DNA of 64,000 nt from Oxalobacteraceae bacterium (GCA_010024875.1 RGFZ01000007.1:1-64000); one strand, 5' to 3'; shown: positions 21,152-29,697, counted from the stretch's first letter. The notes: generated by a model not told the origin, from the sequence alone. Numbers and translations are program-made.

Positions 21152-22905
21152 CACATGCTCTCCGCCACGGGCACGGTTGGCATGATCACATTCGTCACAC
21201 TCGCATCCGGCGGCACATTCAATGAGCGCAGTGTGCTGGCGGCGACACTCGCGAATACGGGCGCCGCGACCAGACCGCCAAAATGCTTACCAGCGTTGGG
21301 TTCATCGATCATCACTGCGATGATGATGCGCGGATCCGACGCGGGTGCAAGACCGACGAAGGATGCAACGTATTTATTCACATAATGGCCGTTCTCCAGT
21401 TTGTGTGCCGTGCCGGTCTTGCCCGCCACACGGTAGCCGCGTACTTGCGCTTGCGGTGCCGTGCCCCCGGGACCGACGACCAACTCGAGCATGGCGCGCA
21501 TCTGAACGGCCGTTTTTTCGCTGATCACTCGTTGCCCCTGCGGCTGCTGTGCCACTCTCTGGAAGGACAGCGGGATCATTTCGCCATTGCGCGCGAAGAT
21601 CATGTACGAACGTGCGACCTGTATCAGCGATACCGAAATGCCGTGGCCATAGCTCATGGTGGCCTGCTCGATGGGTCGCCATGTTTTATAGGGACGCATG
21701 CGACCGGCCACCGCGCCGGGAAAACCGAAACGCGGCTGCTGACCAAAACCGACTGAGGAAAACATGTCCCACATCTGCCGCGGCTCGAGCTTTTGCGCCA
21801 TGCGCACCGTGCCGACGTTGGACGACTGCTGAATGATCTGTGACACAGACAATGCGCCTGCATGCGGATGCGAATCGCCAATCGTGGAAGGACCGATAGT
21901 CAGCTTGTTCGGTGTATCCAGCATCGTCGTCGGCGAGACCAAGCCTTTTTCCATAGCCAACGCCACGGTGAATGGTTTCAGCGTGGAGCCGGGCTCATAA
22001 GTGTCCGTGAACACCCGGTTGCGCAACTGAGCACCTGTCAGCCCGGCCCGGCTATTCGGGTTATAGGTCGGCATGTTGGCCAGTGCGAGCACTTCGCCAG
22101 TCTTCACATCAAGCACGACAATGCCGCCAGCTTTGGCCTTGTGTTGCTCGACTGCCTGCTGCAGCTGGGTGAACGCAATGTATTGGATCTTGCTGTCGAT
22201 GGAGAGAGTGAGATCACGACCATCCTGAGGTTCGCGCAAGAGCGCAATATCATCCACGACTCGACCCAGGCGATCACGAATCACGCGCCGGCTACCCGTC
22301 ACGCCTCCCAGCGTCGGCTGGTGCGCCAGCTCCATGCCTTCCTGACCTTTGTCCTCGACATTGGTGAAGCCCAGCACATGGGCAGCCACATGGCCCGCAG
22401 GATAAAAGCGCTTGTACTCTTTTTTGGTATGTACGCCGGGAATATCGAGCGCGATTACCTTGTCGGCGATATCGTTCTCGACCTGACGCTTCAGATAAAC
22501 AAAATTGGTGTCAGATTCCAGCTTTTTTTTCAGCTCGGGGTAGCCGATATCGAGTAATTGCGCGAGCTGTCGCAGCTTCTCGGGAGACGTTTCGACGCTA
22601 TCGGGAATCGCCCAAATGGCTTTTACAGGCAATGAAGAAGCCATCACTTCACCACTGCGATCGAGAATCTTGCCGCGTACCGCCGGTAATTCCAGCGTGC
22701 GCGCGTAACGCGATTCACCTTTTTTCTGCAGGAAGTCAGTGGACATTGCCTGCAGCCAGAAGGCGCGCGCAGCCAGCGCAACAAACGCGGCAAAAATCAG
22801 GAATAGCGCAAGGCGAGAGCGCCAGGCGGGCAGCTTGACGGCGAGCACTGGGCTGGCTGCGAAAGCGACGCCGCGTCCTGCTGCCTTTCTGCTGGGTGCT
22901 CGCAT
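21151..22905 (-). CDS. ftsI: FtsI (PBP3), septal peptidoglycan transpeptidase
   Basis: FtsI cross-links septal peptidoglycan with FtsW as partner. The 584-residue protein starts at the ATG at 22905 ([12 protein letters not shown]), which overlaps the ftsL TAA by one base; the longer open frame upstream lies inside ftsL. A membrane anchor (LALFLIFAAFVALAARAFWL) follows about 30 residues. The transpeptidase motifs are present in order: SxxK in EPGSTLKPF, SxN in QSSNVGTVRM, and KTGT in AGKTGTAHK. Confidence 0.97.
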   Translation of the reverse strand: MRAPSRKAAGRGVAFAASPVLAVKLPAWRSRLALFLIFAAFVALAARAFWLQAMSTDFLQKKGESRYARTLELPAVRGKILDRSGEVMASSLPVKAIWAIPDSVETSPEKLRQLAQLLDIGYPELKKKLESDTNFVYLKRQVENDIADKVIALDIPGVHTKKEYKRFYPAGHVAAHVLGFTNVEDKGQEGMELAHQPTLGGVTGSRRVIRDRLGRVVDDIALLREPQDGRDLTLSIDSKIQYIAFTQLQQAVEQHKAKAGGIVVLDVKTGEVLALANMPTYNPNSRAGLTGAQLRNRVFTDTYEPGSTLKPFTVALAMEKGLVSPTTMLDTPNKLTIGPSTIGDSHPHAGALSVSQIIQQSSNVGTVRMAQKLEPRQMWDMFSSVGFGQQPRFGFPGAVAGRMRPYKTWRPIEQATMSYGHGISVSLIQVARSYMIFARNGEMIPLSFQRVAQQPQGQRVISEKTAVQMRAMLELVVGPGGTAPQAQVRGYRVAGKTGTAHKLENGHYVNKYVASFVGLAPASDPRIIIAVMIDEPNAGKHFGGLVAAPVFASVAASTLRSLNVPPDASVTNVIMPTVPVAESM

Positions 22906-23186
22906 TATTGCCCTCCCAGCGTCATGTACTTCATGTACTGCGTGCGGCCGGGTCCAGGTGCAGACATGTTCAGTGAACTGCGCGCCATGGTGTCGATGCG
23001 CGCATGCTTGGCCAGCAGTGATTGCTCCAGCTGCAGCTGCGCCCACTCGGTCTCCAGTTCTTTCTGACGCAGCTGAACGCGTTCCAGCTCAATGAACAGG
23101 CGCCGCGCATGAAACTGCGAATTCACCAGCAATAGTGAACAGGCCACCAGCAGGGCGACGAGTGGGAGGAGCGCGCGGTTACTCAT
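22905..23186 (-). CDS. ftsL: FtsL, divisome protein
   Basis: A 93-residue bitopic membrane protein. It has an N-terminal helix ([20 protein letters not shown]), then a heptad-patterned coiled coil rich in Leu, Glu and Gln that would pair with FtsB. Length, topology and place between rsmH and ftsI identify it, since FtsL sequences diverge strongly. Its ATG overlaps the rsmH stop as ATGA. Confidence 0.93.
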   Translation of the reverse strand: MSNRALLPLVALLVACSLLLVNSQFHARRLFIELERVQLRQKELETEWAQLQLEQSLLAKHARIDTMARSSLNMSAPGPGRTQYMKYMTLGGQ

Positions 23187-24151
23187 GCCGGCGCTCCTGA
23201 GGGCAGCCGCATCGCGCTGCGCATGACAGCAGAGCGTGCGCGGGGATTGGCTGCAATCTCGTTCTCGCCGGGTTTGCAGCGCGATAGCAGTTTCATTTCT
23301 GGCTGAGGCAGATCAGCGGCACGGATCGGCAGGCGACGGTCAGGCTGCGGCACACTGGCCTTTCCGGCCATGAACCGCTTGACGATACGATCTTCAAGCG
23401 AATGAAAACTGATCACCACCATTCTCCCAGACGGCGCGAGACGGCCGTATGCCTGTGCTAAACCTGCTTCCAGTTCTTCCAGTTCCTTATTGATGAAAAT
23501 CCGTATAGCCTGAAAAGTCCGGGTGGCCGGGTCTTTCCCTTGTTCACGGGTCTTGACGGCGCCAGCCACGATCGCTGCGAGGTCTCGCGTGCCGGTAATT
23601 GGCTCGACTGCCCTGCGAGCAACAATCGCCTTTGCAATCTGAAAAGCAAACCGTTCTTCCCCATAGTCGCGAATCACTTTCTCGAGGTTGTCCTGCGTCT
23701 CGTTGGCCAGCCATTCAGCCGCTGAGATGCCACGCGTCGTGTCCATGCGCATGTCCAGCGGACCATCGGCCCGGAAACTGAAGCCGCGCGCTGCCTGATC
23801 AACCTGAGGAGAGGACAGGCCAAGATCCAGCAGCACGCCATCAATTTGTTCTACGCCCATCGCCGTGAGGGCGGCATCCATCGTCGCGAAACTGTCATGC
23901 ACGATGACAAACCGCGCATCGTCGCGAGCAAGCTGCTGCGCCACATCAATGGCTTGCGGATCCTTGTCAAAGGCGACCAGCCGTCCGCGCGCCGACAGCG
24001 CCGACAGAATGCGGCGGCTGTGGCCGCCTCTTCCGAAAGTGCCGTCCACATAAATGCCATCGCGGCGCGCATCAGTAATCGCCAGCGCCTCTACGGCTTC
24101 ATCCAGCAGCACGGTTCGGTGCGAGTACTCGGGCACCGTCTGTTGATTCAT
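23183..24151 (-). CDS. rsmH: RsmH (MraW), 16S rRNA C1402 N4-methyltransferase
   Basis: RsmH methylates the N4 of C1402 in 16S rRNA using S-adenosylmethionine. The 322-residue protein has the SAM-binding [14 protein letters not shown] and the family motifs [20 protein letters not shown] and [15 protein letters not shown]. The C-terminal [13 protein letters not shown] is also standard. It lies 9 bp after mraZ in the same operon. Confidence 0.97.
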   Translation of the reverse strand: MNQQTVPEYSHRTVLLDEAVEALAITDARRDGIYVDGTFGRGGHSRRILSALSARGRLVAFDKDPQAIDVAQQLARDDARFVIVHDSFATMDAALTAMGVEQIDGVLLDLGLSSPQVDQAARGFSFRADGPLDMRMDTTRGISAAEWLANETQDNLEKVIRDYGEERFAFQIAKAIVARRAVEPITGTRDLAAIVAGAVKTREQGKDPATRTFQAIRIFINKELEELEAGLAQAYGRLAPSGRMVVISFHSLEDRIVKRFMAGKASVPQPDRRLPIRAADLPQPEMKLLSRCKPGENEIAANPRARSAVMRSAMRLPSGAPA

Positions 24152-24160
24152 CAGCTGCCG

Positions 24161-24589
24161 TTAGAATGAAAAATGATTCAACACATCAGGCATGCCCTCG
24201 GCAATCGCCTGCGATTCGCTTTCTTCCAGTTTTGCTGCGTCCCAGATCTCGAAGTGGCTACCCATGCCGAGCAGCATGACGTCGCGCGTCAGTCCTGCGA
24301 CATTGCGAAGCTCAGGCGAAATCAGGATGCGGCCCGCGCTATCCATGTCCAGATCCGATGCATTGCCGAGAAAAATGCGCTGCCAGGCGCGCGCCGACAT
24401 CGGCCACGCTGCGATCTGTTCGCGATGTATTTCCCAGACAGGCCGAGGGAATAAAAGAAGACAGCCATGCGGATGACGAGTGAGCGTGACCCGCCCCTCG
24501 CATTGAATCGACAGGGCGTCACGATGCCGGGCGGGTATCGATACCCGACCCTTCGCATCCATGCTCATTGCGGACGCACCCTGATACAC
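24161..24589 (-). CDS. mraZ: MraZ, transcriptional regulator of the mra/dcw operon
   Basis: MraZ is an AbrB-like DNA-binding protein that represses its own operon by binding tandem boxes upstream. The 142-residue protein starts at a GTG at 24589 (read as [15 protein letters not shown]), with a strong AGGAGAG eight bases upstream. The two SpoVT/AbrB repeats carry [13 protein letters not shown] and [13 protein letters not shown]. The four-box operator at 24676-24710 fits its expected target. Confidence 0.96.
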   Translation of the reverse strand: MYQGASAMSMDAKGRVSIPARHRDALSIQCEGRVTLTRHPHGCLLLFPRPVWEIHREQIAAWPMSARAWQRIFLGNASDLDMDSAGRILISPELRNVAGLTRDVMLLGMGSHFEIWDAAKLEESESQAIAEGMPDVLNHFSF

Positions 24590-24675
24590 CGAGGCTCTCT
24601 CCTGTACTGTTAAAAATTAGCGAACACGACTGGAACGGCAAGCGCTGGAATGTTGGAAGAAATGAAAATATCTCC

Positions 24676-24710
24676 CCCACAAAAAAACACTTTTTCACAC
24701 TATTGCCCAC
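24676..24710 (-). promoter_or_regulatory. MraZ operator with four boxes at 10-bp spacing
   Basis: On the minus strand GTGGG, GTGTG, GTGTT and GTGGG occur at exact 10-bp intervals (24706-24710, 24696-24700, 24686-24690, 24676-24680), with mostly A/T spacers. Known MraZ targets are tandem TGGG-type boxes at this spacing. The first box overlaps the -10 element and the others cover the transcription start, so binding would block initiation. Confidence 0.8.
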
Positions 24711-24737
24711 TTTAGAGGATGGAGAATTTTCGGTCAA
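24709..24737 (-). promoter_or_regulatory. Main promoter of the dcw cluster
   Basis: TTGACC (24732-24737) and TAAAGT (24709-24714) on the minus strand are separated by 17 bp. This is the best sigma-70 match seen in the window. The start should fall near 24702, giving a leader of roughly 110 nt before the mraZ GTG. Confidence 0.75.
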
Positions 24738-25033
24738 GGAATATCGCCGGGGGAAACGTAGATTTTTTCAATGAAGTCAAGGACTTAGCGCCACTTGTTG
24801 AAGCGGATTGCGCAAGGAATAGGTTTGAAAAATGAAGGACTTAGCAGCGTTACTGAAAGTAGAACTTTAGTAATACACATGTGTTTTTCGCTGGGTATGC
24901 CGGATTCTGACAGTACTGCCCGCGACATGGCGATTTGATCGACAAAACTTATCAATCAGAAAATTTTCGTACCCTTGCCTGTCTGGCAAATGGCCCATGC
25001 TCGGGTGGCGCGACGCCTGCTGGCAACGACGTA
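24738..25033. other. AT-rich intergenic stretch upstream of the dcw promoter
   Basis: About 300 bp without a convincing gene. It holds a repeated 11-mer AAGGACTTAGC (24779-24789 and 24835-24845) and a palindrome ACACATGTGT (24875-24884). Base composition is lower in GC than the flanks. The small open frames here have no ribosome-binding site and no recognisable content. Confidence 0.5.
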
Positions 25034-25039
25034 TACACT
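25034..25039 (+). promoter_or_regulatory. -10-like element for a probably leaderless CIA30 gene
   Basis: TACACT, embedded in TATACACT, ends six bases before the ATG at 25046. No Shine-Dalgarno sequence is present. No good -35 is seen. Confidence 0.3.
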
Positions 25040-25045
25040 CGCCGC

Positions 25046-25540
25046 ATGAACCTGCCTTTGGATTTGCAAGCGCTTGCCGAGCCGGCCGCCTGGATGCCAA
25101 TTAACGATGGCGTGATGGGCGGTCTCTCATACAGTCGCTTTCTGGTGGATGAAGATGGATCCGCACGTTTTGAAGGCCGGGTCTCTCTCGAGAATCGGGG
25201 TGGATTTGCCTCGGTCAGGCACTCGCTGCGCCAACTCGTCCCGCCAAACAGCCGGCAGATACGTCTGCGGGCGCTAGGCGACGGGCATGTGTACAAACTC
25301 GCGCTGCGCACAGATGACACTTTCGACGGCATCAGCTATCAGGCTGATTTTCTCCCTGCCTCGCACCAGTGGATGGACATCGACCTCGGGCTGGATCAGT
25401 TTGCCCCCACGTTCCGCGGTCGACCCGCGAGCGCCGCTGCGTTGAGCTCCTTCGGCCAGATACGCCAGATCGGACTGATGATCGCGAACCGGCAAGCTGG
25501 CGACTTCTGTCTGAAACTGCGCTCGATCAGTTTTCTGTAA
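25046..25540 (+). CDS. CIA30-family protein (complex I intermediate-associated protein 30-like)
   Basis: The 164-residue protein from the ATG at 25046 (MNLPLDLQALAEPAAWMPIN) matches the CIA30 fold, a carbohydrate-binding-like beta sandwich. Recognisable parts are NDGVMGGLSYSRF near the N-terminus, FEGRVSLENRGGFASVR in the middle, and the C-terminal IGLMIANRQAGDFCLKLRSISF. Mitochondrial members help assemble respiratory complex I; the role of bacterial ones is unknown. An upstream start at 24935 in the same frame adds 37 residues that do not look conserved. There is no signal peptide. Confidence 0.78.
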   Translation: MNLPLDLQALAEPAAWMPINDGVMGGLSYSRFLVDEDGSARFEGRVSLENRGGFASVRHSLRQLVPPNSRQIRLRALGDGHVYKLALRTDDTFDGISYQADFLPASHQWMDIDLGLDQFAPTFRGRPASAAALSSFGQIRQIGLMIANRQAGDFCLKLRSISFL

Positions 25541-25687
25541 ATCGAACAATGCAGATCATGCGTTATGGAGCCGCGCTCCACGGTAGGGTCCCACACGACT
25601 GCGGGCACGAGACGCTGCGAGTGCAATACCTACTACGAAGCCCAAACCACTACCCGCGCGCCCGCGGACTGAATAGTCGGGCAATCT

Positions 25688-25701
25688 GCTGATGAATCAG
25701 C
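25688..25701. promoter_or_regulatory. Dyad upstream of the XRE regulator, possible operator
   Basis: GCTGAT-GA-ATCAGC is a perfect 6-bp dyad 70 bp before the XRE start codon. XRE regulators often bind such dyads next to their own gene. A plain hairpin is the alternative. Confidence 0.3.
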
Positions 25702-25770
25702 GATTCGGGCGTTGCACAGGAGTAGTCTTTCCAACGAGACAGAAGTTTTACGATCTCAGGAGGGAAGACC

Positions 25771-26004
25771 ATGACACTCGCCATCCCGGAGGATACGCGT
25801 AACACACTAATGCAGCTCAAACATCTGAGGCAATCGCGCGGCATGAGAAACAAGGATGTGGCAGAACAGCTGGGCATCAGTCCATCGGCGCTGTCCAAGT
25901 ACGAAGAGTTCGATCGTTTGCCGAAACCGGAAATGATCAGCAAGATCTGCCAGTGGATAGAGCAACTCGATTATCAGCCCAATCGGGTGTTCAGAAAACG
26001 ATAG
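25771..26004 (+). CDS. Small XRE-family helix-turn-helix regulator
   Basis: A 77-residue protein that is almost entirely one Cro/C1 helix-turn-helix: LRQSRGMRNKDVAEQLGISPSALSKYEEFDRLP, residues 17-49. There is no sensor domain. A strong AGGAGGGAAGACC-ATG ribosome-binding site fixes the start. It stands alone between CIA30 and the RNase P RNA gene. Such small proteins can be stand-alone repressors or relics of mobile elements; no partner toxin is seen nearby. Confidence 0.82.
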   Translation: MTLAIPEDTRNTLMQLKHLRQSRGMRNKDVAEQLGISPSALSKYEEFDRLPKPEMISKICQWIEQLDYQPNRVFRKR

Positions 26005-26055
26005 CGCAAAACCCGGTGATCGTGGCAAGCCGAACGAGCCGGGCAAGAGGCTGAA

Positions 26056-26291
26056 TGTGAAGCGGAGCTCAAGCTTCCTACCCGCATGCTCGGCGAGCCA
26101 CGTCATCGCATGCCTATTTGGAATTGCTCCGGGTGGAGGTTACCGCGTTTCACCGTAACTGAATACGCTCGTCTCTGTGGCCCTGTTCCTCGCCTCACGA
26201 CGGACGGCCGTTAGCCGTCACCCTGCTCTGTGGAGTCCGGACCTTCCTCCCGCGTGCAACGCACGCCAGCGACTGTCTGGTCTGCTTCACA
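26056..26291 (-). ncRNA. rnpB: RNase P RNA with an apparent internal 3' deletion
   Basis: On the minus strand the RNA begins TGTGAAGCAGACCAGACAGTC. It has conserved region I (GAGGAAGGTCCGGACTCC), GCAGGGTGACGGCTAACGG, ACAGAGACGAG, GGTGAAACGCGGTAACCTCC, GGAGCAATTCCAAATAGGC and GGGTAGGAAGCTTGAGC. All of these are hallmarks of A-type bacterial RNase P RNA. In complete genes this is followed by a helix, a GAUGAAUG element and the invariant ACAGAA-CCGGCUUA of region V. Here the sequence jumps directly to TCCGCTTCACA (26056-26066). That is complementary to the 5' end in 10 of 11 positions, so the P1 helix is kept. At about 236 nt the gene is some 80-120 nt shorter than usual. The place beside mraZ matches Pseudomonas. 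It may be a pseudogene, a variant RNA or an assembly error. Confidence 0.8.
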
Positions 26292-26297
26292 GGTCCT

Positions 26298-26303
26298 ATT
26301 GTA
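26298..26303 (-). promoter_or_regulatory. -10 element of rnpB
   Basis: TACAAT on the minus strand ends six bases before the expected 5' end of the RNA at about 26291. It sits just after the ech stop codon. No clear -35 is visible. Confidence 0.5.
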
Positions 26304-26313
26304 CCCCGACGAA

Positions 26314-27075
26314 TTAGGTGAACTGCGGCTTGCGCTTCTGAATGAATGCCTCAAAAGCTTCTTTGGCATCCGGACCGGATAGCAGACGCGTGAACTCGGT
26401 TAGCTCTTCCTGCATCACCACATCGACCAACGAGGCTTGCGTGGCTTTCATCAAGCGTTTGGTGGTACGTACCGCATCCGATGGCAGCGCGGCCAGTGCG
26501 TGCGCCTTTGAACGAACAAAATTTTCTAGCTCCGATGCAGGCAAGACCCGGTTGACCAATCCTATCTGTGCGGCCACCTCGACCGGGAAAAATTCGCCCG
26601 TCAATAGAATGTCCGCCGCGCGGTGATAACCCGCCAACTGCGGCAACAACAGACTGGACGCGAATTCGGCGCAGACTCCGAGCTGGGTAAAAGGCACCGC
26701 AAAGCGTGACTGCTCGCTCGCATACACCAGATCGCAGTGCATGAGCAGCGTCGTGCCAATACCAATGGCTAAGCCATCCACGCACGCAATCACTGGCTTG
26801 GGCTGATCGCGAAGCGCCCGCATGAATTGCAGCACCGGGCTGTCATTGCCTTGAGGCGGGTGATGTAAAAAATCTTCTAAATCATTACCGGCAGTAAAAA
26901 CGCCCGGCGAACCCATCATCACGATCACGCGCACCGCATCATCATGGGCCGCGTCGCGAAGGCCCTGCGCGAGTGCCGCGTACATGGCAGCGGTGATTGC
27001 GTTCTTCTTGTCAGGCCGGTTGAAGCGAAGCGTCGCTATGCGGCCATCGATGGCGTAAAGAATGTCTTGAGTCAT
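26314..27075 (-). CDS. Enoyl-CoA hydratase/isomerase family protein
   Basis: The 253-residue crotonase-fold protein hydrates or isomerises enoyl-CoA thioesters. The oxyanion-hole segments are GNDLEDFL (after GVFTAGND) and GLAIGIGTTLLMHCDLVYAS. The Glu expected at the first catalytic position, in a GxCAE-type segment, is seen in LGVCAEFASS. Its ATG overlaps the stop of the acyl-CoA dehydrogenase as TGATG, so the two form a fatty-acid oxidation pair, probably under the upstream TetR regulator. The exact substrate is unknown. Confidence 0.9.
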   Translation of the reverse strand: MTQDILYAIDGRIATLRFNRPDKKNAITAAMYAALAQGLRDAAHDDAVRVIVMMGSPGVFTAGNDLEDFLHHPPQGNDSPVLQFMRALRDQPKPVIACVDGLAIGIGTTLLMHCDLVYASEQSRFAVPFTQLGVCAEFASSLLLPQLAGYHRAADILLTGEFFPVEVAAQIGLVNRVLPASELENFVRSKAHALAALPSDAVRTTKRLMKATQASLVDVVMQEELTEFTRLLSGPDAKEAFEAFIQKRKPQFT

Positions 27076-28859
27076 CAGGATAAATCCACTGCCAACAGGC
27101 TCGATGCACCAGAGCGCGCCTGTCGTATCAGCATTGCGGTCTCAGGCAAGAGCCGCGCAAAATAAAAACGTGCAGTCGCCAGTTTAGCCTGATAAAACGG
27201 ATCGCCGTCGGATACTTTGGTCATCGCGATCTTTGCCATCCGCGCGAAAAAATACGCATAGATCAGATGACCGGCAACCCGCAGGTAGGGCACGGCTGCG
27301 GCTCCCATTTCTTCGGGATCAATGACGGCCTTGCCGGCTATCTCGGCGGTGAGCTTGACCAACTTCTCAGCGATATCCGCCAGGGGCGTGATGAATTCTG
27401 CCATCGCGGGATCGGTGCTCTGCTCAACAATGAAGCACTTGATTTTATCGCCGAAGCGTCGCAACTTCTCGCCTTTGTCCATCAACACTTTGCGCGCTAA
27501 GAGATCGAGCGACTGTATGGTGTTCGTACCTTCGTAGATCATGTTGATACGCGCATCGCGCACATACTGTTCCATGCCCCACTCGGCGATATAGCCATGG
27601 CCCCCGAACACTTGCAAAGCCTCGGAGGTGGCTATCCACGCATTGTCTGTCAGGAAGGCCTTGACGACCGGCGTGAGCAGTGCGACTTCATCGGCCGCCT
27701 CGCGGCGCGCTGTCTCATCTGGATGATTGAGTTCGCGGTCGATCAGTAGTGCCACATAGGAGGTGAAGGCTCGACCTCCCTCCGCATACGCGCGCACCGT
27801 CAACAGCATGCGACGCACATCGGGATGAACAATGATGGGATCAGCAGGCGCAGCAGCCGCGCTCGCACCCGACAAGCGGCGTCCCTGCGGACGTTCACGT
27901 GCATAGGCCAGCGCATTCTGATACGCGACCTCGGTCAGGCCCAGCGATTGCATCCCCACGCCTAACCGCGCTGCATTCATCATCACGAACATCGCATTCA
28001 GGCCTTGATGCGGCTTGCCGATCAGCCAGCCGGTCGCGCCATCCAGGTTGATCTGGCAGGTCGCATTACCGTGGATACCCATCTTGCGCTCAATAGCACC
28101 GCAGCCGATCGCATTGCGCACGCCGGGCTTGCCTGCAGCATCCGGCAAGAACTTCGGCACGACGAACAAGGAGATACCGCGCGTGCCCACCGGCGCATCT
28201 GGCAGGCGCGCCAGCACGAGGTGCACGATGTTTTCTGCCAGATCGTGCTCACCAGCCGAAATGAAGATCTTGTTACCACTGAGCCGATAGCTGCCGTCTT
28301 CCTCTGGCTCAGCCCGCGTGCGCAACAAACCCAGATCGGTACCGCAGTGCGGCTCGGTCAGGCACATGGTGCCGGTCCATTCGCCCGACACCAGTTTGGG
28401 CAGATAGAGCTGCTTTTGCTCAGTACTGCCGTGCGCGTGCAGACATTCATACGCGCCGTGCGACAAGCCCGGGTACATGGTCCACGCCTGATTGGCCGAG
28501 TTCAGCATCTCGTACAGCGAATTGTTCAGTACGACCGGCAAACCCTGGCCGCCGTACGCCGGATCACAGGAGAGCGACGGCCACGCGGCAGCGACATACT
28601 GCTGGTAAGCCTCCCGGAATCCACGCGGCGCACTCACACTGCGAGTGGTAGCGTCGTAATGACAGCCCTCCGCGTCACCGCTCTGGTTCAGGGGAAAAAG
28701 GATGTCGGAGGCAAATTTGCCGCCTTCTTCCAGCACCTGTCGGATCGTGACATCGTCGAGTCCCGCGTGCGCAGGCAGCTGCGCCAGCTCGGTATTAAGA
28801 TCGAGCAATTCATGCAGCACGAATTGCATGTCGCGCAGCGGCGGCTGGTAGTGGGGCAT
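27075..28859 (-). CDS. Acyl-CoA dehydrogenase (large, ~600-residue type)
   Basis: An FAD enzyme for the first step of beta-oxidation. It has 594 residues from the ATG at 28859 (MPHYQPPLRDMQFVLHE), which has AGGAG upstream; the frame extends beyond without conservation. It has the acyl-CoA dehydrogenase N, middle and C domains: MCLTEPHCGTDLG near 160 and LQVFGGHGYIAEWGMEQYVRDARI near 435. The catalytic-base Glu would be in IYEGTNTIQSLDLLARK. A C-terminal extra domain of about 120 residues is typical of this subfamily. It forms an operon with the hydratase. Confidence 0.93.
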   Translation of the reverse strand: MPHYQPPLRDMQFVLHELLDLNTELAQLPAHAGLDDVTIRQVLEEGGKFASDILFPLNQSGDAEGCHYDATTRSVSAPRGFREAYQQYVAAAWPSLSCDPAYGGQGLPVVLNNSLYEMLNSANQAWTMYPGLSHGAYECLHAHGSTEQKQLYLPKLVSGEWTGTMCLTEPHCGTDLGLLRTRAEPEEDGSYRLSGNKIFISAGEHDLAENIVHLVLARLPDAPVGTRGISLFVVPKFLPDAAGKPGVRNAIGCGAIERKMGIHGNATCQINLDGATGWLIGKPHQGLNAMFVMMNAARLGVGMQSLGLTEVAYQNALAYARERPQGRRLSGASAAAAPADPIIVHPDVRRMLLTVRAYAEGGRAFTSYVALLIDRELNHPDETARREAADEVALLTPVVKAFLTDNAWIATSEALQVFGGHGYIAEWGMEQYVRDARINMIYEGTNTIQSLDLLARKVLMDKGEKLRRFGDKIKCFIVEQSTDPAMAEFITPLADIAEKLVKLTAEIAGKAVIDPEEMGAAAVPYLRVAGHLIYAYFFARMAKIAMTKVSDGDPFYQAKLATARFYFARLLPETAMLIRQARSGASSLLAVDLS

Positions 28860-28917
28860 GAGCTTCTCCTGCGTGTCAAAGGACGGCAAGTGAGGCCTGC
28901 TTGCTCGCCCCAATACA

Positions 28918-28949
28918 AGGCTCTGTGTAAAAGGTTCTGTGCAGAGCCT
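28918..28949. other. Inverted repeat between tetR and the acyl-CoA dehydrogenase
   Basis: AGGCTCTG (28918-28925) pairs with CAGAGCCT (28942-28949) across a 16-nt loop, 60-90 bp upstream of the dehydrogenase ATG. No T-run follows on the minus strand. It may be a processing hairpin or a binding site. Confidence 0.35.
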
Positions 28950-29027
28950 AACGCGTTTTCAGGGACAACGCGCGACTGGAAGCGACACGCAGTGCGCCGC
29001 CGGTGAGCTAACAACGAACGCTCGGCG

Positions 29028-29642
29028 TCAGTTGCTGCGCGCACTGGCGATCAGACGCTGAAAGCCGGCATGCGCGCGGGCGACGGCGCCGGGGTTGCGA
29101 ATGAAGCGCGCATCATGATGTAGCGCGAGCACCAGACCATACATTTCGAACACCAGCTGCTTGGGATCTGTACCGCTGCGAAGGTGGCCTTCATCTATCG
29201 CCTGCTGCGCAGCTCGTTGTAGGGCGCGCTGCCAGGTATCGACCATGTCCAACAACTGATCGCGGATCAGACCGGGACGATCGTCATACTCGACCGCACC
29301 ACTGATGTAAATGCAGCCGGAGGCAATTTCGAGACTGACTCTGTCGACCCAGCGCCTGAACAGACTCTGCAGACGTGGCAAGCCACGGGGCTCCCGTATG
29401 CTCGGATAAAAAACGTCTTGCTCAAATTGATGGTTGTAGAGCCTGAGCACACCGAGCTGCAAATCTTCGCGTGAGCCAAAATGCGCAAACACGCCTGACT
29501 TGCTCATGCCAATGCGGTCGGCCAGCACGCCTATCGTCAGTCCCTCCAGACCATCGCGGCTGGACAGTTCCAGCGCTGTTTCCAGAATGGTCGCGCGGGT
29601 CTGCTCTCCCTTGCGCATCGGTCTCTGGATTGTCTCGGTCAT
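29028..29642 (-). CDS. TetR/AcrR-family transcriptional regulator
   Basis: A 204-residue repressor. The N-terminal helix-turn-helix is ATILETALELSSRDGLEGLTIGVLADRIGMSKSGVFAHFGSRE, about residues 15-57, and the ligand-binding domain follows. The ATG at 29642 is preceded by AGGAG. Upstream lies a 7+7 inverted repeat that overlaps its likely -10. It precedes the acyl-CoA dehydrogenase and hydratase on the same strand, so control of fatty-acid oxidation by an acyl-CoA-type ligand is a reasonable inference. Confidence 0.9.
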   Translation of the reverse strand: MTETIQRPMRKGEQTRATILETALELSSRDGLEGLTIGVLADRIGMSKSGVFAHFGSREDLQLGVLRLYNHQFEQDVFYPSIREPRGLPRLQSLFRRWVDRVSLEIASGCIYISGAVEYDDRPGLIRDQLLDMVDTWQRALQRAAQQAIDEGHLRSGTDPKQLVFEMYGLVLALHHDARFIRNPGAVARAHAGFQRLIASARSN

Positions 29643-29679
29643 CACGCTTCTCCTACGCGCCAGGCTTGGCGCCCAAAAA

Positions 29680-29697
29680 ATAGAACGCACGTCCTAT
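29680..29697. promoter_or_regulatory. Candidate TetR operator
   Basis: ATAGAAC-GCAC-GTCCTAT is an inverted repeat with six of seven arm positions matched, 38 bp upstream of the tetR ATG. It overlaps CATAAT (29696-29701, minus strand), the likely -10. This geometry fits autorepression. Confidence 0.55.

Noticed and set aside
24867-25100. A 77-codon minus-strand frame upstream of mraZ
   Set aside because: It overlaps the CIA30 start region, has Arg/Cys-rich random-looking sequence, and no start signal.
25566-25580. Hairpin TGGAGC-CGC-GCTCCA after CIA30 as a terminator
   Set aside because: There is no T-run behind it. It may stop transcription weakly, but it does not meet the pattern.
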